A stretch of DNA of 60,370 nt from an uncultured Alphaproteobacteria bacterium (GTDB taxonomy: Bacteria > Pseudomonadota > Alphaproteobacteria > SP197): positions 1 through 60,370 of the forward strand of contig CALIUG010000048.1 of NCBI GenBank assembly GCA_938048755.1, given 5' to 3'. Position numbers and translations under genes: made by a program. Shown here piece after piece: positions 44,800 to 53,567 of the stretch. The stretch's first letter is position 1, and each line of letters opens with the position of its first letter. The notes under the pieces were generated by a model. It had not been told where the DNA came from. It did not search any database and worked only from the letters and a program-made list of their open reading frames with translations.

Positions 44800-45897
44800 A
44801 TGGCCGGGAAACGCGATCCTCTGCGCAAGCGCCTTGCGCGCCGCGGATACCGTGCCGCCCTGGCGCTGGAGACCAGCTTCACGGCGCGTCGCCGGGCCGG
44901 ATTGCCCCGCGTCTTTTATGGTGGTGCGCGTGCAGGTTCGGGGGGCGGACCGCTGGTCAAGGTTGCCAGGCTCCAGGAGCATTTCCCTCAGGATCGCAGG
45001 GGTTACAACCTCGTCTACCTGCTCAGCAACACGCCCTATCTGACCCGCACCACCCTGGGACGTTTCAAGCGCCGCAAGGTACCCATGGTGCTCAACCAGA
45101 ACGGCGTCTTCTATCAGGCATGGTTCGATGGTGACTGGCGCGCCAAGAACGCCGAGATGGCGGCAGCCTACCACATGGCCGACCACGTCTTCTGGCAGAG
45201 CGACTTCTGCCGGCGCTGCGCCGACCGTTTTCTGGGCGAACGTGAAGGCCCCGGCGAGGTGCTCTACAACGCGGTCGACACAGGCCGCTTCACGCCGCTG
45301 GGTGAACGTCTGGAGCGTTCGGTCACCTTTCTGGTTGCCGGAAAGATCGAGCATCACCTTTACCGGCGGATCAGAGATGCTCTCGAAGGTCTTGCCAGGC
45401 TGCGGGCAGAAGGGGTTGATGCGCACCTGGTTGTTGCAGGATCCCTCGACGATCGCAGCAGCCAGCACAGTGCCGATGATATCACCCGGCTTGGTCTGGC
45501 CGATGCGGTCTCGTTCACCGGGCCCTATGATCAGGACCAGGCACCGGAGGTCTTTCGCTCTGCCGACATCTATCTCATGACCAAACCGAACGATCCCTGT
45601 CCCAACACGGTGCTTGAGGCGCTGGCTTGCGGTCTTCCCGTCATCTATTCGGCGACGGGCGGCGTGCCCGAGCTGGTCGGCGACACAGCGGGCTGGCCGC
45701 TCGTCTGCGAAGAGGATTTCGAAGCCATGGTCTGGCCCGACGTTTCCGATCTGACCGCAGCGATGCGTGATGCAGCGCAGAACTGGCAGGGCAGGGCAGC
45801 GGCAGCCCGTCAACGTGCCGTAGAGCGGTACGATCTGGCCCCCTGGCTCGAACGACACCGCACGGTGTTCACCCAATTGCTGGAGCAACGCCTATGA
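44800..45897 (+). CDS. Glycosyltransferase, GT4 family
   Basis: This 365-residue GT-B enzyme has PNDPCPNTVLEALACGLPVIYS (donor motif, about 260-285) and a preceding VAGSLDDRS strand. It starts 3 nt after the previous stop and its end overlaps a methyltransferase gene by ATGA. No signal or membrane segment. Confidence 0.85.
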   Translation: MAGKRDPLRKRLARRGYRAALALETSFTARRRAGLPRVFYGGARAGSGGGPLVKVARLQEHFPQDRRGYNLVYLLSNTPYLTRTTLGRFKRRKVPMVLNQNGVFYQAWFDGDWRAKNAEMAAAYHMADHVFWQSDFCRRCADRFLGEREGPGEVLYNAVDTGRFTPLGERLERSVTFLVAGKIEHHLYRRIRDALEGLARLRAEGVDAHLVVAGSLDDRSSQHSADDITRLGLADAVSFTGPYDQDQAPEVFRSADIYLMTKPNDPCPNTVLEALACGLPVIYSATGGVPELVGDTAGWPLVCEEDFEAMVWPDVSDLTAAMRDAAQNWQGRAAAARQRAVERYDLAPWLERHRTVFTQLLEQRL

Positions 45898-46661
45898 GTG
45901 TGAAATCGGTTGCCCTTGCCGGTGCCAAGGCCATGGCGCTTCTGGTCGGCCTGGTACCTGCCGGTCTGCGCCACAAGCTGATCTTTGCGTCCCTGGTCCT
46001 GGAATCGCGGATCGGCAAACCCGACAATGCCCTGCGCAACCTCTACCGGATCCAGGATGATCTCGAGATGATCCTGGCCGAGCGCGCGACGGCCTATGGC
46101 GACGGCATCCATCCCAAACACCGGCTGACCCGCTATCACGAATTCTTCGTCGAACGGATCGGGGAGACCGCCCGCGTGCTCGATATCGGCTGTGGCTACG
46201 GTGAGGTCGCCCGCGCGATTGCACGGGCACGTCCTCAGAGTGTCGTCCAGGGCATCGACATCGAAGCTCCGCTGATCCGCCAGGCCCTTGGTGCCGACAA
46301 CCCGCCGAACCTGGCGTTTATCGAAGGTGACGCCACACAGAGTCTGCCCGATGGACCCTGGGACACCGTGGTGCTTTCCAACATCCTGGAACATCTCGAG
46401 GACAGGATCGGGTTCCTGCGTGCGCTGATTGCCGCCCAACAGCCCGATCAGATTCTCATCCGTGTTCCCGCCTTCGAACGGCATTGGCACATTCCCATGC
46501 GCCGGGAACTGGGCATCGGCTTCTTCTCCGACCGGACCCATTTCATCGAACACACAGCGGACGAGTTTGCTTCCGAAATCGTGGCATCCGGGCTGGAAAT
46601 CATCGAGATGAAGACGGTCTGGGGTGAAATCTGGGCAGCCTGCCGGACACGCAATGCCTGA
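45894..46661 (+). CDS. SAM-dependent methyltransferase
   Basis: This 255-residue class I methyltransferase has VLDIGCGYGE (95-104), GDATQSLP and SNILEHLED. The N-terminal 35 residues are hydrophobic and could hold it at the membrane. The next gene starts within its last 8 nt. Confidence 0.83.
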   Translation: MSVKSVALAGAKAMALLVGLVPAGLRHKLIFASLVLESRIGKPDNALRNLYRIQDDLEMILAERATAYGDGIHPKHRLTRYHEFFVERIGETARVLDIGCGYGEVARAIARARPQSVVQGIDIEAPLIRQALGADNPPNLAFIEGDATQSLPDGPWDTVVLSNILEHLEDRIGFLRALIAAQQPDQILIRVPAFERHWHIPMRRELGIGFFSDRTHFIEHTADEFASEIVASGLEIIEMKTVWGEIWAACRTRNA

Positions 46662-47502
46662 CGTTTCCATCATTCTGCCCTGCTACAACGCCCATGCTTA
46701 TCTCGACCAGGCGGTGGAAAGCGCGCGGGCACAGACGTTTGCTTCCAGGGAAATCATCGTCATCAACGACGGCTCGACAGCACCGGAAACCGCTGAGGCG
46801 CTGGCTGCCCTGCCAGATGACGTTCGGGTTGTGCATCAGGAAAACCGTGGGCTGGCCGGTGCCCGAAACCGCGGCTATCAGGAAGCGGCCGGGCGCTACG
46901 TCCTGCCGCTGGACTGCGACGACTGGATCGAGCCCGAATATGTCGAAAAGGCCGTTGCCCTGATCGACGGGCGCGAGGACGCTTTTGTCTTCCCCTGGAT
47001 CGACGCCTTCGAACAGTACGAAGCGGTTCTGGAAAAACACTGGAACCTGTTCGAGCAGCTCGTCGCCAACCAGATGCCCTATTGCATGCTGATCCCCCGT
47101 TCACTGTGGCAGAAGGTCGGCGGTTACGACGAAGCCATGCGGCTTGGTTACGAGGACTGGGACTTCAACATCCGCCTCGGCCTCTCTGGTGCGGAAGGTC
47201 TTGGTCTTGCCGAGCCGGTGTTTCATTACCGGGTCGCCGCATCGGGCATGCTGCAGGCTGTCGCGCACCAACGCCACGGCCAGCTCTGGCGTGTGATCCA
47301 GAAGAAACATCCCGAAGCCTATGGTGTCCGGGGTTTTCTGGGCCATATGCGCGCCTGGTCGGGCAGGCCCAAGAACAACGCCACCTGGAAGCTGCTTGCC
47401 TTCTACACCGCGCATCGCCTGTTGCCCGATGCCGCGTTTTCCCGCCTGTTCCAGGCTGTGCTGAAGCGCAGTCACCTTCGCCGCAAGGCGGCAGAGGTCT
47501 GA
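46654..47502 (+). CDS. Glycosyltransferase, GT2 family
   Basis: From ATG 46654 this gives 282 residues. The GT-A fold is shown by SIILPCYNA at the N-terminus, INDGST, and a D-x-D-like LDCDDW; YEDWDF is the catalytic ED region. Start chosen because the earlier open part overlaps the methyltransferase and is not GT2-like. Confidence 0.88.
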   Translation: MPDVSIILPCYNAHAYLDQAVESARAQTFASREIIVINDGSTAPETAEALAALPDDVRVVHQENRGLAGARNRGYQEAAGRYVLPLDCDDWIEPEYVEKAVALIDGREDAFVFPWIDAFEQYEAVLEKHWNLFEQLVANQMPYCMLIPRSLWQKVGGYDEAMRLGYEDWDFNIRLGLSGAEGLGLAEPVFHYRVAASGMLQAVAHQRHGQLWRVIQKKHPEAYGVRGFLGHMRAWSGRPKNNATWKLLAFYTAHRLLPDAAFSRLFQAVLKRSHLRRKAAEV

Positions 47503-47503
47503 C

Positions 47504-49393
47504 ATGTGCGGCATTGCCGGCCTGATCGAGCTTGCCGGACTGGATCGCGGTACGGTTGCGCCGCGGCTTGATCGTGCGGTGGCCCGTCTGAAGGCGCGGG
47601 GTCCGGATGATAACGGCACCTGGTACGATGACCACGCCGCCCTGGGCCACACCCGGCTTGCTATTGTCGATCTCTCGGCTGCCGGCCATCAGCCGATGAC
47701 CCAGGGCAGTCTGGCGCTGGTCTATAACGGCGAAATCTACAACCACGCCCAGCTGCGCACCGAACTCGAGGCCTTGGGTGAGGTGTTTGACGGCCATTCC
47801 GATACCGAGGTCCTGATCCGCGGCTGGTCCCATTGGGGTGCCGCAATGCTCCCGCGGCTCAACGGCATGTTCGCCTTCGCCCTCTGGGATTCCGGGGATC
47901 AGTCACTCACCCTGGCGCGCGATCGTTTCGGCAAGAAGCCGCTGAGTTATGCCCTGTCGGGCGCGCAATTGGCGTTTGCTTCCGATCTGGTCGCTCTGGA
48001 AGAAGTCGAAGGCACGCAGCGTGCGGTTGATCCCGATGCCCTGCGCCTTCTGTTCGGCCTGCGCTGGCTCCCGGAACCATGGTCCATTGCCAAAGGCGTA
48101 TTTCACCTGTCTCCGGGACACGTTGCCCGCTTCGATCGTCAGGGCTTTGAAGCCCGATCCTTCGTCGAGCCCGAGCAGCTTCCAGCCTATACCGACGAAA
48201 TCACAGCAGCCGAGGCCCTGCGCGGGCGTTTCGATGCTGCCGTTGCTGCCCGTATGGTCGCTGACGTGCCGGTTGGTGCCTACCTCTCAGGAGGAGTGGA
48301 TTCCGCTGCCGTTGCCGCGGCCATGGTGCGCGCGTCCGATCAGGTCGCGACCTTCACGGTCGGCTTTGCCGATGTCCCGGCCTATTACGAGGAACGCCCC
48401 CAGGCCCGCGTCATTGCGGATCATCTGGGCACCCGTCACACCGAGATCGAGGTGACCTCGGCCGATGCCCTGGCTGCCATCGATGACCTGTTCGATGGCC
48501 TGGATGAACCCTTTGCGGATTCCTCGGCCCTTCCGTCCTTCATCCTGGCCCGCGAGGCGTGCCGTCACGTCACGGTCGCCCTGTCCGGGGATGGCGGGGA
48601 CGAGGTCTTTGGCGGCTACCGCCTCTATCAGGGCGAGCTTTATGCCGGAGCCTATCAGCGCCTGCCTGCCTGGCTGCGCAACACGGTGATCGAACCTGTG
48701 GCCGGCTATTTGCCCGATGACAAGGGTGGCAGGCTGACAGAAAAGGCGCGTCGCCTGCGCCGCTTTGTCGATCACGCGGGCAAGAAAGCCGTGGCCCGGC
48801 GTGCCGGTCTGGCGCGTCTGCTGGACGACGATCAGCTTGATGCCCTGCTGGTGCAGCCCTCCGGTCATGCCCCCGGTGTCGAGAGCATCTTTGCTGCGGC
48901 ACGCCCGAAGAACGCTCTGGACCCCATCACCGCCATGCTGATCGGTGATCAGCGCACGGTGCTCCCGGGCGACATGCTGACCAAGGTGGATCGCACCTCC
49001 ATGGCCAACTCGCTGGAGGTGCGCTCACCGTTTCTGGATCCCGCGGTGGTCGATTGCGCCAATGCCATGCCCGGTCCGTTCAAGCTGCAACGCGGGCGCG
49101 GCAAGGCGATCTTCCGGGAGACCTTTGGCGAACGGCTGCCGGCCGACGTCTTCAGCCGCGCCAAGAAGGGCTTCGAGCTTCCCATCGACCGCTGGCTTGC
49201 CGGGCCGCTGGCCGATCTCACGCGGCGTGCTGTTGATCCCGTCAGGCTGGAACGTCAGGGCCTCATCCGGCCCGAGCTTCCCGGACAATGGTGGGATGAT
49301 CTCAGCGCCGGCAGGCGCGACACATCCTGGCAGCTCTGGACCCTGGTTGCCTTCCAGGCCTGGTGGGACCGGCGCGAGGTTCGGGCCACGTGA
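47504..49393 (+). CDS. asnB: Asparagine-synthetase (AsnB)-like amidotransferase, copy 2
   Basis: This 629-residue paralogue of the protein at 38369 has Cys2 in MCGIAG, RGPDDNG, NGEIYN and the P-loop SGGVDSAA, so both domains are complete. It starts one base after the GT2 stop. Two AsnB copies in one island suggest two amidated residues, or amidation plus asparagine supply. The two copies differ clearly at the N-terminus and middle, so it is not a recent duplication. Confidence 0.9.
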   Translation: MCGIAGLIELAGLDRGTVAPRLDRAVARLKARGPDDNGTWYDDHAALGHTRLAIVDLSAAGHQPMTQGSLALVYNGEIYNHAQLRTELEALGEVFDGHSDTEVLIRGWSHWGAAMLPRLNGMFAFALWDSGDQSLTLARDRFGKKPLSYALSGAQLAFASDLVALEEVEGTQRAVDPDALRLLFGLRWLPEPWSIAKGVFHLSPGHVARFDRQGFEARSFVEPEQLPAYTDEITAAEALRGRFDAAVAARMVADVPVGAYLSGGVDSAAVAAAMVRASDQVATFTVGFADVPAYYEERPQARVIADHLGTRHTEIEVTSADALAAIDDLFDGLDEPFADSSALPSFILAREACRHVTVALSGDGGDEVFGGYRLYQGELYAGAYQRLPAWLRNTVIEPVAGYLPDDKGGRLTEKARRLRRFVDHAGKKAVARRAGLARLLDDDQLDALLVQPSGHAPGVESIFAAARPKNALDPITAMLIGDQRTVLPGDMLTKVDRTSMANSLEVRSPFLDPAVVDCANAMPGPFKLQRGRGKAIFRETFGERLPADVFSRAKKGFELPIDRWLAGPLADLTRRAVDPVRLERQGLIRPELPGQWWDDLSAGRRDTSWQLWTLVAFQAWWDRREVRAT

Positions 49394-50514
49394 AGATCTG
49401 CCAGCTCTGCGCCGTCGACTTCACCATGGCACGCCTGCTGCTGCCGCTCTGCATCGCCATGCAGGAGGCCGGGCACGAGGTCGTGGCGATCTGCTCGGAC
49501 GGTCCCCTGCTGGAGCGTGTGCGCGCCGCCGGCATCCGCTGCCGTCCCGTCACAATCGAGCGCAGCATGAACCCCGCTGCCGCCCTGCGCTCGGCCCGTG
49601 CCGTCACCCGGGTAATGCGCGAGGAGCAGTTTGACATCGTCCATGTCCACACCCCGGTCGCCAGCCTGATCGGTCGTCTAGCCGCCTGGCGCGCCGGTGT
49701 GCCGTTGATCGCCTATACCGCCCACGGGTTCTACTTCCACGAACACATGGCCTGGTTCCGGCGCAACGTCTTCATTGCTCTTGAATGGCTGGCCGGGCGT
49801 GTGACTCACGTGTTGATGACCCAGTCCCGGGAAGATGCCGCATTTGCCTCCAGCAAACGCCTGATTGCCGGCGATGTCATCGAAGCCATCGGCAACGGCG
49901 TCGATGCCACGCGCTTCCTGCCGGGATCGAATGAGCAACGCACCCGCACCCGAAGGGAGCTCGATACTCCGGAAGATGCCGTCGTCATCATGATGGTCGG
50001 GCGCCTGGTCGCCGAGAAAGGTTATCCCGAACTCTTCGCGGCCATGAAGAAGGTCGACGCCCATCTCTGGGTCGCAGGTGCCAAGCTGGAAAGCGATCAC
50101 GCCGATTCCGTCGATGCCGCGCTCGCCGCCGTCGCGGCCGACCCCGGCCTTTCCGCACGCATCCACCAGCTGGGTGAACGCGACGATGTGCCGGACCTGC
50201 TGGCCGCTGCCGACATCTTCACTCTGCCTAGCCATCGCGAGGGCATGCCCCGCTCCATCATCGAAGCCATGATGATGGCCCTGCCCGTCGTCGCCACCAA
50301 CATCCGCGGCAGCCGTGAAGAAGTCGTGGATGGCAAGACCGGCCTGCTGGTGCCGGTCAACCAGACCGATGCCCTGGCATCGGCCCTCTCGGCCCTCGCT
50401 GCCGACCCCGCCCGCCGCACCGCCATGGGTGCCGCCGGCCGCGAACGCGCGCTCGATCTCTACGATGAATCCCGCATAATCGCCCGCCAGCTGGAGATTT
50501 TGAAGCTCACGTAA
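49390..50514 (+). CDS. Glycosyltransferase, GT4 family
   Basis: This 374-residue enzyme starts at GTG coupled to the asnB stop. It shows VHVHTPVASLIGR, TAHGFYFHEH, NGVDATRF and SHREGMPRSIIEAMMM (EX7E donor motif), all typical for GT4 of the WbpX/RfaB type. It is the last gene of the island; its stop overlaps the convergent MBL-fold gene by 8 nt. A GC-rich inverted repeat (50524-50530 / 50537-50543) follows without a T run. Confidence 0.87.
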   Translation: MKICQLCAVDFTMARLLLPLCIAMQEAGHEVVAICSDGPLLERVRAAGIRCRPVTIERSMNPAAALRSARAVTRVMREEQFDIVHVHTPVASLIGRLAAWRAGVPLIAYTAHGFYFHEHMAWFRRNVFIALEWLAGRVTHVLMTQSREDAAFASSKRLIAGDVIEAIGNGVDATRFLPGSNEQRTRTRRELDTPEDAVVIMMVGRLVAEKGYPELFAAMKKVDAHLWVAGAKLESDHADSVDAALAAVAADPGLSARIHQLGERDDVPDLLAAADIFTLPSHREGMPRSIIEAMMMALPVVATNIRGSREEVVDGKTGLLVPVNQTDALASALSALAADPARRTAMGAAGRERALDLYDESRIIARQLEILKLT

Positions 50515-51403
50515 CGCCGTACTGGCTCCGCTCCCCCGGAGCCCCGTCACACGTAACCCGTCCCGTTTCGACCATATGCACGATATGAGCGAAAACGGAG
50601 CTGCGGGCGGCGGGGTGGAGGGCGCGGTCGATACTGGCGTACATCACCTCGACCATTTCGGGGATCGTGGTGATGCCTTCCTTGAGGCAGGCCAGGATCT
50701 GGGCTTCGCGGCTCCTGCGGTGTTCGATCAGTTCTCTGACGTGGGTCCGGGGATCGGTGATAGCCGGGCCGTGGGTCGGGCGGAACTGCTCGTCATCGCG
50801 TTCCAGCAGCAGTTCCAGGCTCCTCATATAGGCTGCCATGTCGCCATCGGGCGGGGAAACCACGGTGCTGGACCAGCCCATGACGTGATCGCCGCTGAAG
50901 AGGGTCTTTTCTTCGTGCAGCGCATAACACATGTGGTTGGAGGTGTGGCCGGGCGTGAAGACGCATTCAACGGTCCAGCCGGCCCCTTCGATGACATCGC
51001 CGTGGCGCACCCTGTGGTCGGGCGTGAAGGCATGATCCCCGCCTTCCTCGACCACGGCGGCACCCTCCGCACGGCCGGAGCCATGGGGCCCGAAGCCCCA
51101 GGTTTTGGCACCCGTGGCTTCCTTCACCAGGCGTGCGGCCGGGCTGTGGTCGCTATGGGTGTGGGTGATCAGCTGGTGCGTGATGGTCTCGCCCGCCGTT
51201 GCCTCCAGGATGGCATCGACATGGCGGGGCAGGGCGGGACCGGCATCGATCACGGCAACCTCGCCGCGCCCGATGATGTAGGTGCCGGTGCCGTGATAGG
51301 TGAAGTTCGACGGGTTGTCGGCCATCACCCGGCGCACCAGGGGAGAAACCTCGGTCGCGGTGCCGTAACGCACGCTCTCTTCATAGACAAAGGGTATCGC
51401 CAT
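50507..51403 (-). CDS. MBL-fold metallohydrolase (LACTB2-like, with winged-helix tail)
   Basis: This 298-residue protein has the metallo-beta-lactamase motif HTHSDH (H81, H83, D85, H86), a later FTPGHTSNH and FSGDH for the remaining ligands, and a C-terminal helix-turn-helix-like part. Members of this group hydrolyse thioesters, RNA or lactones; the function here is unknown. It is unrelated to the glycan island. Confidence 0.87.
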   Translation of the reverse strand: MAIPFVYEESVRYGTATEVSPLVRRVMADNPSNFTYHGTGTYIIGRGEVAVIDAGPALPRHVDAILEATAGETITHQLITHTHSDHSPAARLVKEATGAKTWGFGPHGSGRAEGAAVVEEGGDHAFTPDHRVRHGDVIEGAGWTVECVFTPGHTSNHMCYALHEEKTLFSGDHVMGWSSTVVSPPDGDMAAYMRSLELLLERDDEQFRPTHGPAITDPRTHVRELIEHRRSREAQILACLKEGITTIPEMVEVMYASIDRALHPAARSSVFAHIVHMVETGRVTCDGAPGERSQYGVT

Positions 51404-51458
51404 GGCTGTCTCCCGAAACCGTGGGGAGTATGCACCGGGCGGGCATCGTCGCGCAGCG

Positions 51459-51495
51459 CAAAAGAAAAGGCCGGCGGTTGTTCGGCCCGCCGGCC
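51459..51495 (-). terminator. Intrinsic terminator after the YceI gene
   Basis: On the minus strand a 9-bp perfect GC stem (51495-51487 with 51477-51469), a 9-nt loop and a TTTTCTTTT run follow about 28 nt behind the YceI stop. It ends the YceI transcript and leaves about 55 nt for a promoter of the MBL gene. Confidence 0.88.
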
Positions 51496-51522
51496 TCTCC
51501 GTCCATCAGGGCTTGGCACCCG

Positions 51523-52110
51523 TCAGTTGAGCGAGCGGGTCGCTTCCAGCTCGATATCGATCTGGATCTCCGTGCCGATGCCGCCGACACCGTACATCAT
51601 GCCGAACTCGGTACGATCGATGATGCCGCTCACGTCAAATCCCACAACTTCGGTGGTGTCGTCCCAGGGGTAGGTCCCCATGCCGTTGTAGACCGCATCC
51701 AGGGTCACCGATTTTGTCACGCCCAGCATGGTCAGATCGCCGGTGATCTTGGCGGTGTTGTCGCCGGTCACTTCGACGCTGGTGCTCTGGAAGGTGATTT
51801 CGGGGAACTCTGCAGTGTTGAAGAAATCGGGCGACCGCAGATGATCGTCGCGCTCACCATGGTTGGTGTCGATGCTGGCGGCATCGATCACGATGCTGAC
51901 CGCGGCATCGGCCGGATTGGCGGGATCGAAGCTGACCGTGCCTGATTCCTCGTTGAACCTGCCCCACATGGTCGAATAGCCCAGATGGCTGACCCGGAAA
52001 TTGGCCTGGGTATGGGTGTCGTCGATGACATAGTCGGCGGCGAAGGCCGGTATGGCAGTCATCGCAAGTGCGGCAGCGCCGGTGGCAAGAAGTGTGGTGC
52101 GTATGGTCAT
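51523..52110 (-). CDS. YceI-family periplasmic lipid-binding protein
   Basis: The start is ATG 52110 behind GGGAG on the minus strand; a longer open frame upstream is not YceI-like. The 195-residue product has a Sec signal peptide (about 1-24, cut after AFA), then DDTHTQANFRVSHLG, EESGTVSFD and DHLRSPDFF, all typical of YceI, an isoprenoid-binding lipocalin-like barrel. It is followed by a clear terminator and is probably unlinked to the glycan genes. Confidence 0.93.
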   Translation of the reverse strand: MTIRTTLLATGAAALAMTAIPAFAADYVIDDTHTQANFRVSHLGYSTMWGRFNEESGTVSFDPANPADAAVSIVIDAASIDTNHGERDDHLRSPDFFNTAEFPEITFQSTSVEVTGDNTAKITGDLTMLGVTKSVTLDAVYNGMGTYPWDDTTEVVGFDVSGIIDRTEFGMMYGVGGIGTEIQIDIELEATRSLN

Positions 52111-52136
52111 GTGAAGTCTCCCTTGGGTGATTGTGG

Positions 52137-53003
52137 TTAGTAGCCTGAAGAGGACGTCGCTTCGGGCAAGGTGAGAAAAACAATGAGAACGGCAGCCGCA
52201 GCGGGCAGGACGCAGAGCAGTCCGACCACAACAGACCGCAGGCCCTGACTGACGAGACCGCTGCCCTTGACCAGGCGCGCGCCCAGCGGCACCAGGAATG
52301 GAATCACCGCCAGCGGCAGCAATGCCAGGGTCTCGAGTTTGGGCACAAACAGGGCAAGCTGGACGGCCAGTCCCCCGATCAGGGCGAGTGCCGCGCCAAG
52401 GGCTGCGTTGTTGAACACAAAGCGCGCCTTGGGCCAGTTCCACAACAGGAAGCCGCCGGTTGCGGCAGCCAGGCCGCCGGCAAGCTGCGCACTGGACGCG
52501 GCATTGCTCATGAATGCGCAGGCTGCCATGGCCAGGCATAAGACCAGGATGGACGCACCGATCTCGCTGCTGCGTTTGGCCTGTGCGTGATAGCGCCAGC
52601 CTGCGGCAGCGGTCACGGCGACCACGATCAGGACGGCCACGCCTGCAGGCCAGGGGGCTTCTAGGCCTTTCTCCGCACCGATCCACAGCGCCGCGAACGG
52701 GCCTGCCAGAAGGGCAACGGCACGCCCTGCCCAGCCTTCGCGAGCCACCAGGTCGGCGGTCAGGCCTGCAATCGTGGCAATCAGTACGATGTAGAAGAGT
52801 TTGTTGGTCGCACCCACCGGCGGGAACGCCGGCACCCGGAACGTCGCCCAATAGGACGCCAGAACGGCAAGGGCCAGTACCAGCCCGGCCAGAGCTGCGC
52901 CGCGGCCCGATCCACCAATCAGGCGAACCAGCCCGACCAGAATCAGGGCCGTTAGCAGTGGAATCAGACCGCTTTGCACGGGAGGACTGGTCAGCGTGAA
53001 CAT
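52137..53003 (-). CDS. Integral membrane protein, unknown function
   Basis: From ATG 53003 (behind GGAGA) this gives 288 residues, nearly all hydrophobic with about nine or ten predicted membrane segments. No charged active-site motif is evident. The next gene on the same strand is yceI, about 26 nt away, so they may be co-transcribed. Confidence 0.72.
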   Translation of the reverse strand: MFTLTSPPVQSGLIPLLTALILVGLVRLIGGSGRGAALAGLVLALAVLASYWATFRVPAFPPVGATNKLFYIVLIATIAGLTADLVAREGWAGRAVALLAGPFAALWIGAEKGLEAPWPAGVAVLIVVAVTAAAGWRYHAQAKRSSEIGASILVLCLAMAACAFMSNAASSAQLAGGLAAATGGFLLWNWPKARFVFNNAALGAALALIGGLAVQLALFVPKLETLALLPLAVIPFLVPLGARLVKGSGLVSQGLRSVVVGLLCVLPAAAAVLIVFLTLPEATSSSGY

Positions 53004-53240
53004 GCGCGGCAACGTCTCCTCAACAACACTGCCTTCAACCTAGGTCCGGGCAGGCAAAGCTGGAGTAAACTTTGTGTTACCCGCAAGCGCTGCTGCGCTG
53101 GATCGCTGATTCCATGCAGAAAATCCTTGAAGACGCCGCGCCACGGCCCCAAGTCCCCGTTTCCGCCGCCAAGCGAGACGCCTGACACCGTGAATCCCTC
53201 AATGGGTTTCGCGCAAGCAGGTGCGTTTGGAGGAGAGCCC
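53004..53240 (+). promoter_or_regulatory. Intergenic region upstream of the sulfite reductase cassette
   Basis: These 237 nt lie between divergent transcripts and should hold promoters for both. A short open stretch (TTG 53072 to TGA 53185, 37 codons) is present but has no recognisable product. GGAGGA at 53229-53234 is the ribosome site of the DUF2849 gene. I see no riboswitch. Confidence 0.4.
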
Positions 53241-53567
53241 ATGACCTGCTCGGTCGTAACCGCCAACCGTCTTGATGACGGTGCGGTTGTCTATCTGGCG
53301 CCGGAAGGCCGCTGGACCGGATGCCTGGACGCCGCGCTTGTTGCCCGCGATGACGCCACGGAACCGCTGATGGCCATGGCCGAACGCGCCGTGGCGGATC
53401 GCCTGGTCGTCACCCCCTATCTCATCGCTGTGGAAGATGGCCCCAAAGGCCGTCTGGCCAGCCATATCAAGGAGCGCATCCGCGCCACCGGCCCCACGGT
53501 CCGCCTGGATCTGGGCAAGCAGGCTGGGCAAACCGGTTCAACGGAGGCTCGTTATGTATCGCTATGA
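53241..53567 (+). CDS. DUF2849 protein of the sulfite reductase cassette
   Basis: From ATG 53241 (strong GGAGGA) this gives 108 residues with AVVYLAPEGRW, typical of the DUF2849 family. In alphaproteobacteria this small protein precedes sulfite/nitrite reductase; its role is not established (siroheme or reductase support is a guess). It overlaps the next gene by 14 nt. Confidence 0.85.
   Translation: MTCSVVTANRLDDGAVVYLAPEGRWTGCLDAALVARDDATEPLMAMAERAVADRLVVTPYLIAVEDGPKGRLASHIKERIRATGPTVRLDLGKQAGQTGSTEARYVSL

Noticed and set aside
53072..53185. Short open stretch upstream of the DUF2849 gene as a leader peptide
   Set aside because: 37 codons from TTG without a ribosome site or a recognisable product; too weak to list as a gene.
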